64,000 nt of DNA from Ailanthus altissimus (GCA_946807835.1 OX327705.1:13856501-13920500), one strand, 5' to 3'; numbered from the stretch's first letter, positions 24,910 to 38,989 are shown. Program-made: numbers and translations. The notes: generated by a model not told the origin, from the sequence alone.

Positions 24910-25256
24910 CTGTACCTTTGGCTATGCAAAATGAATGTTACAACCGTATTTAGAGCTGTGAGGAAATATCTTACAACCGAAATAAATAATAGAATATATG
25001 AATTATAAAATGCTTCGACCAACTTAAATTTTCATCTAGTATATGATCTGAGGGCTAAAACAAGAAGCTAGACAACACAATTCTAGTTTTCATAATGAAC
25101 TAATATGCACTCTCTGAGAACACCATCAGACCATGTTATGGATTTTGGATCGTTCAAGCACTGGTTAGTAGTGAAAATTATGAGGGTGCCTTGTCTGAAT
25201 GGAGGAGCAATTTAGTCATTTACAAGTGAAACTTAGGCAAGATAGCACCAAGAATA
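24141..25256. other. 3' flank of the plastid-protein gene
   Basis: Contains the 3' UTR of the gene ending at 25257. Two short minus-strand open frames (24564-24791 and 24150-24389) look partly protein-like, but I can neither join them by splice sites nor identify them. A TA microsatellite of about 38 bp lies at 24871-24909. Confidence 0.4.
24871..24909. repeat. Microsatellite (AT)n
   Basis: About 19 uninterrupted AT units, long enough to be polymorphic. Confidence 0.95.
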
Positions 25257-27771
25257 TCACTTTTCCTTCGCTGCAAGTTGTCTGCCAAGTAAGAAAAGTC
25301 CGACAGTAGTAAAAGCAGATAACACTGTTGATGAATAGCCAAGTGCAAGCATTGCTCCCCTCAGAGACTGCATCCACAAGTTTTCAAGTTTGAGGGACCA
25401 ATAACAGCCTCATAGGTTATCCAGAAACAAGGTCAAATATGGAATAAAATATTGTTTTTAGAAAACCTTTGCCAGCAACAAAGCATTGTCATTTGGATAC
25501 TGCAGTGAGCTTTCTGGAATGCTTTGGATCCCTTGAGCTAGTTCCCATGAAACAATCCTACATTTCAATATTTCAATATATTTATATGATAGAAAATAAT
25601 TTTCTGTCAGACTATTACTAACAAATGAGATCAGAAATAAAAGTAACAGCAGAAATCGGACATTTACCCAAAAACAATTCCAATTGCTGCTCCAATGTTG
25701 GCTTTTTCTGGTGTTATTTCAACCTGAAGTTCTCCAAACTACAGTTTGAAACAAGAACATTACCACATATCAACTGCATCTACTTGAGGTTAAAGCCAAA
25801 TAAATACAGGATTTTCTCCTACCTTCAGCATCCTGCTCTCCTGCTTTGGTTGTTCATCAGTCAATATTGAACTTGCAGAGAGAAACTTTCCAGTTGTGGT
25901 CATCGCTTTTGCAATCTGTAAACTGCTTGTCACATTATGTTTAAGAGAGAACAAGATTTTCATGAATTTTATATATAATCAACATGTTACAATACACTTA
26001 ACACACAGTTTTGCCATTTCTAAAGCAAAAGGAGATCAATCATAGCTTCTAAATGATTTTCAAAGGTCGATGCATATGAAGAATGGAAGTTCAAAGTTGA
26101 ACACTGACCAAGTGTCGAATGGAAATCAGCACCCGAGGGAGAGCAAAAGGGCAAGTACAGTCCCTTGAATTTATTAATTAGAATAGAAGACCTTTTGCCA
26201 TATACAAATAAGTAAGTGATTTGTATAATTTAATTTGGATTCTCACATATTCAGCAGGATATATGATTGTTTCTAGGGTTAAGCCAGCTATTGCACTTCA
26301 AAACTTCACTGAAAACATTTAGGAGAATATGGCATGCTAGGGATGCTAGCAATCCCTATCAGAAGATAAATTGCACGAGTTTTACAAGATAATTTCATCT
26401 TTTTTCCTTTTCTTTTTTCTTCCCTTCAAACTGCACTTTTAGCTCACAAGCTTGTGTAGAGAATTATGCATAATGATAAAATGTAAATCATAACAATAAG
26501 AGAAACAGTACCAACTAATTGTTATCAAGATACCTGTTGTAGTTCACCTTGACCATACTGTCCCATTGTTTGGAACCTCCTTCCAGCAGATATCAAGCGC
26601 TTGCCAAATGCTAAATCAGCAAATAGATTGTAACAAGCTTCAGAACAAACTCTTTAGAATTTATCTAAGCATCAACTGCATATGCTCTTGGTCTTGCCTG
26701 ATTTGGCACTGTCTGCCAGACTGTTCTCCAATGCAGGGAGCTTTTTCACTAAAGTGCGGGAAGTTGATGTATCAGCTAGTTCCCAAGCCCGAGAGAGATT
26801 TAACAGTATTTCTCCCAGCTCTTGACCGCACTAAAAAAGAAAATTCCTCTATGCGTATTATTGACTCAATCAACTTATTCTTGCCTAGAATTTAACATTT
26901 TAATCATGCTAAAACATAATATAAAATGTGTGTTTGTGACATTTTCATTTTCATCCTTTGTAATGATTTGTATCAATTCATAATATAACTTGCAGCATCA
27001 CTCCCCGTTGCAACAAAACTACAATCAAATATTACCCAACACAGAAAACAACTGTCAACTGACCTCATCAAGAACTGGGCCATTTGAAAGATCGAAAGCA
27101 GCATCATTTAGCTACACCACATCAACCGAAACAAAAACCAGCACTAACTTAATTCATAAAATATCAACCAAAATTACAAAGCTGAGTATATGTAACACAT
27201 ATTCGGCTTAAAAACCGTCCAGAATGAACAAACTTACATCTAGCCGAAGATCATTTGGTAGCTGAGCGAAGTAATCAGATGGAAGATCAAAGCAATCCTG
27301 CATCAACATCCAAAAAAAGAGTTGCAGAAATCACTACAAGTTATCAACAATAACATTCACTACACCAAACAACTACTTGCACAAGAAGGCCACAACATTT
27401 TATATTGTTTAATATATGAGGGGAATTTGACACGCCTGAAGAAAATTTTCATTTTTATTATCATGTTAATTTTTATGAAATTGGAAATCATATACCCTCT
27501 AATTAGAAAAGAGAATGTAAAATGCGCTTACGGCGAGTTCTTGAAGGAGGGTTTGTGAGTCGGGTTGAAGGGAGTTGGGGGAGTCTGATTCAGCGAGAGC
27601 GAAGGAGAGAGTGAGAGGGAGATGTTTTGAGTAAGAGGGTGAGGGTTTTGTCTTTGAGGAGGCTGCGGGGATTCTGAAAGTATGGATACGGTGGGAATTT
27701 TGGGGAAAGAGAAGGGTAGAAGAGGGAGAGGAGAGAGGTTGAAGGAGAAGGCGAAGCGAAGAAGAAGCCAT
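25257..27771 (-). CDS. Plastid-targeted membrane protein of unknown function, nine exons
   Basis: Exons read on the minus strand are 27771-27532, 27297-27238, 27111-27064, 26830-26698, 26610-26534, 25915-25823, 25738-25668, 25557-25467 and 25367-25257, giving 307 residues. All joins keep frame and have GT-AG borders, except the intron after 26698, which starts with GC (CAG|GCAAG). The first 60 residues are rich in Ser, Pro and Leu with no acidic residues, a typical chloroplast transit peptide. The middle contains CGQELGEILLNLSRAWELAD and an amphipathic region RRFQTMGQYGQGELQQIAKA. Two hydrophobic stretches follow, ANIGAAIGIVFGIVSW and, at the C terminus, ALGYSSTVLSAFTTVGLFLL followed by a basic tail. 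I infer a plastid membrane protein. I recognise no named family. The ATG at 27771 is chosen because the frame upstream lacks another ATG. Confidence 0.85.
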
Positions 27772-28623
27772 TTCAATTTTCAACTTTCAAGTCAGTTTGT
27801 TATTAGCCCACCGCCATTCAGAACTTTCTTGATGGAATTTTCATTTTAATTAAATGAGAGTTGGGTCCACGTTGGATGTTTCTGGATAAGGTGCGTTTTA
27901 GGAGCCGTCGGATTGTGCTTTCTTGCCACGATGACCATAGATTGACGTGACACACCATATTCTTATCACGTATCTTTATTATTTATTTTCTTTTAAAATA
28001 CATATAAAATATAAAATCAATTTATCTAAATATTCCTATATAATAGTATTCTTTAAAATTATTTATTAAGATGGAAATTTTTTTTATTTAAAGAAAAAAA
28101 ATAGTTTTGTAAAGTTGAAAGAACAAAAACATGTTTAATATCTTTTATGAAAAATGAGCGAGAAGGCATTATGGTATTTTTCACTCTTGAAACCAAGCAG
28201 AAACAATTTAAGAGAGTGGCAAAACTTGGCTTTTATTTGCGCACGTAGTTAATCAGTTAGTTCACTCTTGGATTTGAACTACAATAGAAACAGCATTAAC
28301 AATTCAAGTGAAAGAAATGGAAGAAACAAGTTTAAATCATTACACAAAAGAAGATCTTTCCTCGTTTCTATGACAACAAAAATTGTGACTGTAATGGTGG
28401 AAAAATTCCCCTCCAAACAATCTAATCCATATTTTGAACAATCTACAACGCATGCATGCACGAAAAACTGAATGGGTATGTCTTGGCTTTTACAGATCTC
28501 AATGCAACAACAGAAACAGATTTCTCCAACTTAGGAATAAATTTCAATGCTGCACTTTCTGAATGAATCTATGGAAGCCCATTTAAGACTGTTCTAGTTC
28601 TACCTTGGATGTAGGTTGCTGGG
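27772..28623. other. Short intergenic region between two minus-strand genes
   Basis: About 850 bp that must hold the promoter of the plastid-protein gene (27772 upward) and the 3' UTR of CSL4 (28623 downward). No TATA box is clear near 27800. No separate gene is seen. Confidence 0.5.
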
Positions 28624-31600
28624 TCAACTTCCAACCTTGGCAACCTTTCTTTGCTCAATTTGGCTTGTTAAGGGGCACTGCATCTCTGTCCAACTTATTG
28701 GAACCATGGTTCCACCTACAAAGACCACAAAACATCATTATAAGTTGATAATGCATCATGCATATCCAAATATGAAATGTATTCATGAATTCTTTCAGAA
28801 ATAAATTACAATGTTTGATGAAAATTAAACACTACAATGTAATAAATCGTATCGATGAGTTCTTCCATAGAGCTATGATAGAGTATTTCCACATAGGTTT
28901 CATGTCTTCATAGTAAATTATGATGAGAATTAAGCATTACAATGTTATCCAAATAAACTACTCTCAGCATTTACAAAACCTACCAGACTCAAACATCTGG
29001 AACAGATGCAATGAATGATCGGGACCAGCAAACTGGGTTCTGAGGTACAGTTAACTATAAAGATAAACACTTCTGAAGATAATTAACATTTTGTGGGGGT
29101 TTTCTAGTTTAATAACTTTTTCAAAAGGGTTTTCTATATCTAGTATTTATTCTAAAGGAAAATGATAGCGCAAAGCTTCTATTAAGCAATATGAAAATCT
29201 TCCCACAAGCATTTCATCAGGTACACTAACACATATTTGGTGCAGTACTTGAGTCATGTACGCATTCTAATTATTGCATCTTAAACAAAACACACACACA
29301 GACATATACATATAACAAATATTTGTAGAAGAGGTCAGAAGGAAAATTCCTAGTTCCGCAATAACTATTAAGGGTCGGCTATTTCGTGTTAAATGAGTTT
29401 CAACAGAGATCTTAGTCTATCTATCAATTGCTATCCTCCTGTTAAATATGCAGAAATGTTATGGATGCTAAACAGTAAACAGTAATGAAAGAAAATATAA
29501 TGTCCACAAACAGATAAAAGTGAATGGCTAGATGCTTATAAGACTAGCATACATAAGTTGAACACAGGAAAACTTGAACATAATGAAATAATGTTCTTGG
29601 GTTGTAAAATCCAGTAAATCTTGCAAGTAGAAATAATGTTTGGATCAAGTTTTGATATCAATACACAATAAACAAGCTTACCAGCTGCACTCTCTGCTGA
29701 CACAACACCCAGTTCATTTTTGGCAGTGGAAAGAAAATATGCACGTGCATCTCCAAGGGATAGCTTATTAAAAGGATTCTGTTAAGGACCTTATTTCTTT
29801 TTCCTTTCCAAGTAACAAACAATTTTAATGTCAAATGTAAACTATAACCAATGTGATACAAAATGAGAGACTCAAAAACTAATAGTCTAAAGTAATAATT
29901 TCCTTTCTAGATCTATGTTTCCAGCCATTATTCTTCAATCATAACAATATTGAAGTGATTCCACACCATTATTTTGTGACATTTTAACAAGACGCAAGCA
30001 AGTTAAAACTCTCCATTTCATGATTTTGAACACATGTACCATGCTATAAATGTGAATTTATTCCATTCTTCCATTTCAATCATAGTTACCAACTTGAAAA
30101 ATCATCAAATTATTTAGGCAAATCAGTATTAGAAAACCCATTCTACCACCCAAACCAGAAGGAATAAAGGAAAGGGAAATTAGGCAAGATTTATGGTTTG
30201 ATATCTGCTGCCAGCAACTAGCATCAACATTAAATTATGTTGATAATTTCATAATTATAAGAGCAGAGGAACGTAAAGCATAAAGGATACCACCACAGCT
30301 CTGACAATGTCACCAGGTCGAAACGACAAATGCATATCCACTTTGTCAATCTCAGTAGTTCTAACATCTTGCTGCCTGTTAAAATAAAAGTTTATCAATC
30401 TTTAAGCATAATTCTCAAGAAAAAAGCTCCAGTCTAAATGATACAAATGTATTGAGCATGTTAACTTGAGAAAGCCATTATTTAAGTTAAGTGATGTGCA
30501 TCTAAAGATTTCTATATGATGGTTATAACAGACTTCATGCACAATTCCCAATATATTATGCAAAATATATGAAGAGGCCTTCTTAGAATCAAGTAATACA
30601 AAGGCCTTCAAAATTGAATTATATTTGGTGTTGTCTTATATTTGGGGTACAATAGGATTAGACTGAAATGTATGTGTAAATTTATTATTAAAATATTAAA
30701 AATTAAATAAAAAAATTAATTGTTCAGATATTTATTTAAACATTAGTTTGATTAGTTCAAATGAAAACTAGTTAAATATTTGAATAATAGTTTAAATTTA
30801 GATTATTAAATTAAATAACTATTTATTGTAATAATCAATGCTTAAATATACATTTTACACCATTATAAAGTTGGTCCTTCTCTAGTAGGAACATCTGCAT
30901 GTTTTAAAATGTGACATCCAATTATTTGTACATATTTAACTTTCTATACAAAAAGTTGGACATCGCATGTTAAAATCATGTGAACATCCACACTTGAGAA
31001 TTTTTTATAGAAAGTTAAATTATTATTAACTAGAAGTTTGCATTAATAATTATTCAAATCATGGGAATTGCAATTGCTTAAATATAGATTAAAATTTGAA
31101 TTAATCGTGAATATTTTATTTCTTTTAAAAATTATAGTTTGTTATTTTAATTATTTCCAATCCAGACAAGTGAATATCCAATTTTAAAATTGTGTCGACG
31201 TCTACATTTGAGAACTTCCGATTATAAAGTTATATTATTACTAATTAAAAGTTTCTGTAATTAATTATTCAAATCATGAGAATGAAAATTACCAAATATA
31301 AATATAACTTGAATTATCATGAATATTCCATTTCATTTATAAACTAAAGTACAATGCACATAGTAGAATTCGTGGCTCCAACTTGTGAATAACTATGCAA
31401 GACCCCTCGTTGGCAAAAGAGCCAAACTGAATTCAAAGGCATAAAAAAAGAATAGATAAGTTAGTGGCAATAAGACAAACCTAAGAAAATTGGGGGAAAA
31501 CCCCTAAAAGGCCAGCCGCTCGCACTACTTACTGTTCGAAAACCTATCGTTGCCTCACACCCAGACACATGGCAGATAAAATTTTGGATACCAATTGGTC

Positions 31601-34600
31601 TTGACACCTTTTATCCCATACATTTTAACCCCTCACATGAAATGAGACACAAAAATAGTCAATCCCATTTCCTACTCCATATGCCAGACAAATCCAAAGA
31701 GGATAATTCAATCAACATGAATCTGATATGAACATACCATGCTCTACGGCCCCACATGGTATAGAGGATTAATATCCATGCTTTGAGGCCCATACGGTAT
31801 AAAGGATTAGTCGATCAAGAATTGGATTAGACTATTTTGTGTCCAATCTCATACTTGGGAGATAAAAGTTGCATGGATAAAAGTTGTGGAGCCTACTTGG
31901 AGCCCACCTAGAACCCGCCACTTTATCCCTCAACCATGAGGTAACTTATCCTATGGCTCCCCATGAGATAAACTATTCCATAAGCGAAAGTTAAATTTTA
32001 TGACTATAAATTAAATTATTTAATTGTTTTAAAAGTAAGTAAAAATCAAATATTATAATTTATAATTGAATACAAATGAATATATGTATATATTTTACCA
32101 AATAAAATAAAATATTCCTAGATTCAAATTATTATTTATATTCAACTAATGTTCATTTGTGTGATTTGAATAATTAACAACAAAAAATTTTAATTAATAG
32201 TATAATAAGTTAGTATGTTTTATAATTATAATATTATATAATGTATATAAAATATTTAAATATTATATAATTAAATTTAATTACTGTTCAAATATTTAAA
32301 TAGTTTTCATTGAACTAATTAAATAAATTAATAGTTAAGTAAATATCTAAATAATTAATTTTCATCTAAATTTCCAACCCAATCATGTACTACACCTGAC
32401 ATATGATAATACTATTATGTAATCCAAATCAATTCTATACCATTTAATCCAATCAAGCATACTAAATGGACCTAAAATGCACCAAACAACAAAGATTGGT
32501 CATGCAAAAACACATCCTGATCATATTAAAAGAACTTTTATTAATGGGATAAACACAACAATGAGTGGCTAAGTTTTAGAAAGTAGTAGAGTATCTAAAA
32601 GCAAGTAGGAGCCTTATAATCACTGTAAGGTACAGACTTCAAAATATTAGGTTTCATCACTAACTCAAAAGGTATGTCTAAAAGAAGTTCGCTAAACTAT
32701 CAGCTGACATTTGTTTTTCTTCGAAAGAACACTTAAAACTTTATTTTTAAATTTCATATAAGAATAGATTCACCATCTCCTATTGATAACCCCAAGAATC
32801 TCTACTAGAGAACAGTAGATTTAACCATATCATATAAGTGCCAATCTACAAAAGCATACAATAATAAGAAGATGCTTTGTACCTATAATAACACTATTTT
32901 TGTTTGCTCCTCAAGACGAAGAAATCGTGAAATGTACATTCTTATCATTCTTCTATCTTATGATGACAAATCTTTACTTATGTGCACAACATATTCCCAC
33001 AATTAAACTCCCATTTGGTCATCTAGGTAGTTGATTAGAATTCTTTTATTTTTTAATTTTAGTATGTAAACAAGTCCTAAGTGAGTTTTACAAATTGATG
33101 ATGGTGATATTAATTCAACAATGAAAACTTCTATAATCAATCTTCCCATCGGTGAAACACTGGTTCGAAATTCACACTAGCTGTAGCTGGGAAGCTTACA
33201 ATCACATATGGGGACTGTTGATTAAGCAATACAACTAGTACAAACTTATTAGAAATTTAATCCTACCCTACACACTCCAAATCCACCACTTTGTTCTCTG
33301 ATCCTAGGCCGTCTAACCCCAAAGTGATTGCAGTTCATCTGCACCTAAGTACGACAAAAAGATATACATGCAAACAAGAATCTGAAATTAGAGAAAAGAA
33401 CACGGGCAATGTATTAGGTCATCACTATTGCTAAAAATAGCTAGAAAGTTCCTCCAAGGTTAGAGGCACTATATCATCGTCGTTGGAAGAAGTCCCAATG
33501 AGCTAAAGTCAATCAAAATGATGCTCGAGGATAGATAATCATGATACATTAGGCATAAGCCTCTATAGGGAACAGACTTGAGGATTGCTATTAATCATAA
33601 ACCATTCAAGACAACGAAATAAACTTCATTGTGCGGCTTACTACAGATGCATCAATACATGATTATGCAAAGAAGACTTGAAACAGATTATAAAAGACCT
33701 GATTATGCCAGAAAATTTCTCTCTGACAGACTTGGTACCAACACACATAATATCAGCCGAAGCCATCCTGGCCATCACTTTTGTAACCTGTAGTAATCAT
33801 GGAAACAAGATGCAATTTTATTGATATATCTTTGATGATTATGTATCGACATAGTAGATTTAATAAAAGTGAACAGTGACAGTCACGGTGATATACATGG
33901 TTGTCAAATACAAAGACATCCATTAACAAACAAATCCCTCCTCATGGAGACGTGTAGCATGATATTAAATATGATATAATTAAAGAGTAAAATATGTATC
34001 AAGTGTACGTTGAATGAGAAAAAAGCAACTTCACAACCTAAAATCCATATAGTGAATCCTAATCTATAAGTTCGCTTAAGATAGGAAATAAAGTTTTAAA
34101 TCAAAAGATATGCAACAGTGATGAAACAGAAAAATCAAGATGACACCTGAAAGAAGGGATCTAAGAGTGCAACATAACAAAATGATAATGGATGCACAGA
34201 AAAAGCACAAGAAACATAGATATTTAAATTTTTAGCAAATCTTATTTTGAGTCAATGACTTGCATTATGCATACATTTTTAAAAACAAGTTAAACAGACA
34301 AACAAGGATAAATAAAAGAACTTACTCGGGCAATGACAACAGATCCAGGCTCTGGAACAGCGCCATGAGCCTTGTGACCAGTTACTTCCACAGTTGGTCT
34401 CTATAAATGACCATGAAAGGAACAGTTGGTCAAAAAGGGACAAAAAGAACACCAAGATTGCAGTAAAACATAAGCTTTCAATCAAAAACAGTGTCTCAAA
34501 TGGGGGGAATAAAAGAAAACCAAACATAATCACTACATTGTAGCATTAAATTCAAAATACTGCTCCCAAGATCATTGAGTACACACTTTTTACAAGAAAT

Positions 34601-36064
34601 CAATTGATTAAATTACCATTTTCCCAAAACTCAATGCTTTGGGGATCTTGTGAAGAAAAAAGGGAAAGAAAATAATATCACTGAAATGCTTTACCAATTC
34701 AGTTCTTTCTTAAGCATTGTTTACTACTATAACTTCTACTTTCTAACTCTTTTGGAGATTCAAATAAAGGTACATTGAACCTACGTTTCTTACAATAGCA
34801 AACCCTCTGAGAAAAATGAAAATGCCTTGACATCAATCTCTTCATCCCCTGTTAACTATATCAAGATGGTATCAAAATATAATACAACCTATAATAAAGC
34901 TAAGAGATCATAGTTTGATATCTAAGTACCAAACCCAGTAAATCTTTACAAGCTGCTTATTAACTAAAAAATAAATAAATAAAAGAGGAGAGGAAAGGAA
35001 AGGAAATGAATGAGGAACTTAATGAGTCTTCACTTCTTGCGGTTCTCTCCACTTTCCGAAATCAGAAAGCTCAGCCCAATGGCACTAAAAAACTACAATG
35101 GAACTTTTGATGAAAAGATTACTGCCTATTCAATCATCAGCAAACCCAAATGAAGAGGAACAAAACAAAAATGAATTAATCCTACATGCCATGTCTTTTG
35201 ATTATCAAAGGGGCTTGTCTTTAATCCACCAAATTCAATGCGTATGTTCACTATGCATGGAAAACCTCCCCAACTTGCCTATGGTTAGCTAGACATTCTA
35301 GTATCATCATTAAACCTTCATGATTTGCCTAAGTTCCCCCATCATCCAGAAAATTCCCACATAATTAGTCTAAAAGAACCAGTACCCCAAATTTGGCAAA
35401 GAACTCAAGCACTAAGCACATCCAAGTATTAACTTCAATTTGATACCTGAGGCGCAAGGTCAGTAGCCCACAAATGAATCTTCACAAAATTCAAGAATCT
35501 TTTTCAAGGATGCTCTCTAGGTAACAGACCTCTCAACAAACTAAGCCAAGTATTAAACCCTTAAAAACCCCACTTGTTTAAATTTTGGTTTTTCTATTCT
35601 CTTTCCTACATTTTCTCAGGAACCAAACACCTAAACCCTTAAAACCCTAGAATCAACTAGCCATTACATGAAGAGGCTCATACCCAATAAACCCAAATAT
35701 CAAATCCAACAGCATAAAATATTCAAATTTCTTGGTACATTTTTAACATTCCCTCTTAACTATTTTCAGACTTCTATTCAGTTTTCAACATTTTATTAGC
35801 AACCCATTTCTTTAAACCCTAAACTGAACACCAAAAGTCATCCCAATTAAAGCAAAAAATCCATAAATCCCAAAATTATCAGTAGTAGTATCATGTTACC
35901 TGGTCGGGAGAGTCGGGGGGCGGGGATACAGTGCGGAGGAGACCAGTAAGGGAAGCGTAGACGAGCCCGTTGTGTTTGGCCACGTAAGCTCCTTTCCCGG
36001 CTTTCACTTGTGTTGCCTTCCCCAATACCTCTCCTGGTGTTACCATCTCTTCTTCTTGCCCCAT
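28624..36064 (-). CDS. CSL4: Exosome complex cap subunit CSL4
   Basis: Non-catalytic RNA-binding cap protein of the RNA exosome, which trims and degrades RNA 3' to 5' in nucleus and cytoplasm. Six exons on the minus strand (36064-35900, 34400-34326, 33787-33699, 30375-30291, 29763-29682, 28715-28624) join in frame to 195 residues, the length of human CSL4. The N-terminal domain begins TPGEVLGKATQVKAGKGAYV. The S1/OB-fold region includes RPTVEVTGHKAHGAVPEPGS and SFRPGDIVRAVV, then LSLGDARAYFLSTAKNELGV. The C-terminal MVPISWTEMQCPLTSQIEQR matches the family's conserved end. Intron 3 (30376-33698) is 3.3 kb, enlarged by a fold-back element. A hairpin-forming repeat lies 90 bases upstream of the ATG. 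No coding lesion is seen. Confidence 0.95.
30640..32470. mobile_element. Fold-back DNA element in CSL4 intron 3
   Basis: The left arm (about 30640-30850) matches the reverse complement of the right arm (about 32240-32440); for example ATGAAAACTA with flanking TTAAATATTTGAA is found in both arms in opposite orientation. A second inner pair of related blocks (30990-31140, 31230-31330 and, inverted, 32000-32210) makes the arms long and composite. The less AT-rich centre (31370-31980) encodes nothing recognisable. The ends and target duplication could not be fixed, so the family is open. Confidence 0.6.
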
Positions 36065-36152
36065 CTTTTTGGTTTTGTTCCTTGTCTATTCAGTTTCAGG
36101 ATACGGGAAGAAACCCGCAGACTAGTAGTCGGCGGCGTAGTTGAGTTTCAGG

Positions 36153-36333
36153 TAAAATGGGCTGCAACCGCACGCACAAGCCTGGCATACGAGAGATTGA
36201 TAGGCTCGGCCTAGTTCTTATGGTGCTCTATTCAAACCCAATATTTACCAAGATCATACGGTATATTCATATGAGGCCGAGCCCATCAAACTCTCGTATG
36301 CCAGGCTTGTGCGTGCGGTTGCAGCCCATTTTA
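36153..36333. repeat. Near-perfect hairpin (inverted repeat) just upstream of CSL4
   Basis: Left arm 36153-36212 begins TAAAATGGGCTGCAACCGCA. Right arm 36274-36333 is its reverse complement with only about two mismatches. The loop is 61 bases. The arms are bordered by TA on both sides, compatible with a small TA-target MITE. The element starts about 90 bases upstream of the CSL4 ATG, in the likely promoter or 5' UTR. The arms are unusually GC-rich for this neighbourhood. Confidence 0.85.
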
Positions 36334-38989
36334 AATTTCAATTAGATTTTTGGGCCATGACATCTCCAATTAGATGTTGAAGTTATAATTCTAACATTAC
36401 TTAAGGTAAGTAAGGTTTAGATTAATAAACTGTATTTTAAATTAAATATTAAAAAAATGACATGTTAAATAAATATTATGTGATAAAATATTATAAATAT
36501 TAAATTATTTATTATATTTAATATTTATTTAATATATTAATTTTTTAAATATAATTTAAGATGTATAATATTATTCGTTGTTTAACATTCGCTTTCATTA
36601 TTCAAATAATAATTAGGATAAAGTGTGACTTCATCAAAATTAATTGCAATCAAATAGCTCCTAAGAATGTTAGGGCATGTGAAATCTAATTGTTGGTTAT
36701 TGATTAAACGGTGGAAGTTAACAAAGTTATTTACTTAGCAATTGTTAATTCTGTACATGCACTGAAATCATTTACATGTTTATTTTCTTTTGTTCTTACT
36801 AAAATACCATAATGATCTTTATTGCACTTAATAGTGTTCTATTTAATAATATAGTAGATGATATGGACAGAAGTTGAGGCGACCTAGTGGCTCTGGTACC
36901 TCTTACATATACCTCTAGGTTTTAAGTTCTAGTTATTCTACCCACTTCCCTTTAATTGTGATATAAATCTTACTACAACACATTAGATTATATGTAAATT
37001 ATGTTTTCTAGGTTGGATTGGATTATTTTGTGCTGTAGTGTTTGATTCTCAAATTTGTTTATCTGTATAACAGAGTGATGACAATAACAAAGTAATGTAT
37101 GTATTCATTAGCACATTTGTTAATTATTTTTTGTTTTATCAAGGTTAGGTTTTTTTCTTTTTAATAATCATCAAATATAATATTATTAACTAGATCATTA
37201 ATATTATATTGTAAGACTCTTGATATAAAATCAAAAAATTATTAGAACAGTATACAAAACAAAACTATTGAGATATGCCAAAATCTAATCTTTTATCTTA
37301 AGAGACTTAATTTAAAACCCTATATCAAAGGACCATCTTTATATTCATAGATCATTGTCCTTATTAAAGCGAAGAGTCCAATTCTCACATATGAAGGACA
37401 TAATCCTTACATAGGAGATACAAAACTATCTTCACACAAGAGGAATGCCACAAATACATTATCATAAATTTACTACATCCTTCATTGGTAACAACATTTA
37501 ACCCCTTCTGGTTCACACCAAACCACAAACATCATAATTTATAGAATAAACTTAAAATGTAATTTTAGCTTTGGAAGGCAATAAAGGTGTTCTCCTCAGA
37601 TTGTAGTGCGGGAAACTAGACAGCCACCGAAATTTATTGTTCATTGGATAAAAAGCTGAGCAACGACTGCCAGTGAGCAGAGTTTGCTCGAAAAATAGCA
37701 ATTACTTTCTCAACGGCATTGGCAAAGACAATAAGTGACGAAGATCAGTTTGGAGAAGATGAAAGGTGACAACGTTTGGCAAAGGATTGGTGAGGCTAGG
37801 TTAGAGGCCAGTGTATCCTTGGTAGAGTCGAGGAAGCTCGGAGCAAATTGGTATCACCAAGTCATATCAAACACATCAAACAACTTAGAGTTATAACTCA
37901 AATATGCAACTCAAAATAAAACGTTCATTCAATAAAAAACTAATATTCTAATTGAAACTATTAGAAACAAAAATTTCTCTTATTAAGCAAGAGATAGCCC
38001 ACTGAATATCCAACTCTAAAGTAACTCATCAGATTAAAACTTAATCTACAAAAAGTAAATAATGAAGGGTAAGTAAAAACTAATTAATGAAGTTACTTAT
38101 CTCGACAAAAGTAAAAACCACAGAATATCTTTACGTGTCCAAAGACCATAAGCACCCTACTCATCAAGACAATAATTAATTGTTATTTGTAATAATTCTT
38201 AAACTAGATATATTTTCCAACCTAACTCTCTTTATTTTTATTTCAGTATCGAACAGTTAATGTTCTAACATTTATATCTCATATTCTATAAATCGGATTC
38301 ATACAAACTTTATACCCATTTATTTCAAACATATAAGGTTTCAATATATAATTTATTCGAAATATTTAGTTTAAGAAAATTATAAAAAAAATTATGTTTT
38401 TGCTAGATAAAATCTGTCAAATAGTTTTTTAATGTGAACACAGTTCATAATTTATAATTCATAAAATATTTTAAAGTTGTCTAAAAACAACAAAATTACA
38501 ACTAGAATAACTAGGCATATATAAAAGACAATTTATAAAATTTTAAAATTTGTGAAGCTCGTTTGATAGGTGAAACTATTTTCTTAATATAAGTTTACTG
38601 CTTAAATTTCTGTTTTTCAACATTGTACTCTCTACTTTAAAAATTTTTAGAGAAATAAATTTTAGAGATTTTCGTTGAAACAAAATTCTTTAGAATTCTT
38701 ATTGTGCTTAATTTTGAATAGAGAAAAGCTTGGTACAATAATATTCGTGCATAAATACAGTTTATTAAGAGAAAATATATATATTGTTGTTAACATTTCT
38801 GTTTTGTTTAAGATCCCACTCACTACTATATATATATATATATATGTATATAATCAAAAGTTAGAAATAAGGAGTTGTTGACAGAAACCAAAATTTAAAT
38901 AACCTTTATAATGTATAATTCATGTGAAATAATCAGATTTATAAAATATTCGATCTAGTGAAAGCATTAAGCCTAGCTTCAAAAAAATC
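36334..38989. other. AT-rich intergenic region with dispersed repeat fragments
   Basis: No gene. 36870-37100 has tRNA-promoter-like phrases (TAGTGGCTCTGG, GGTTTTAAGTTC) and then GGATTGGATTATTTTGTG. A diverged copy of the latter part recurs near 40060, suggesting a dispersed repeat, possibly a SINE. A TA repeat lies at 38827-38845. Confidence 0.35.

Noticed and set aside
36870..37100. SINE with tRNA-type A and B boxes, partner near 39945-40140
   Set aside because: The boxes are weak, there is no clear poly(A) tail or target duplication, and the two copies are too diverged to set borders; kept only as a note in the region entry.
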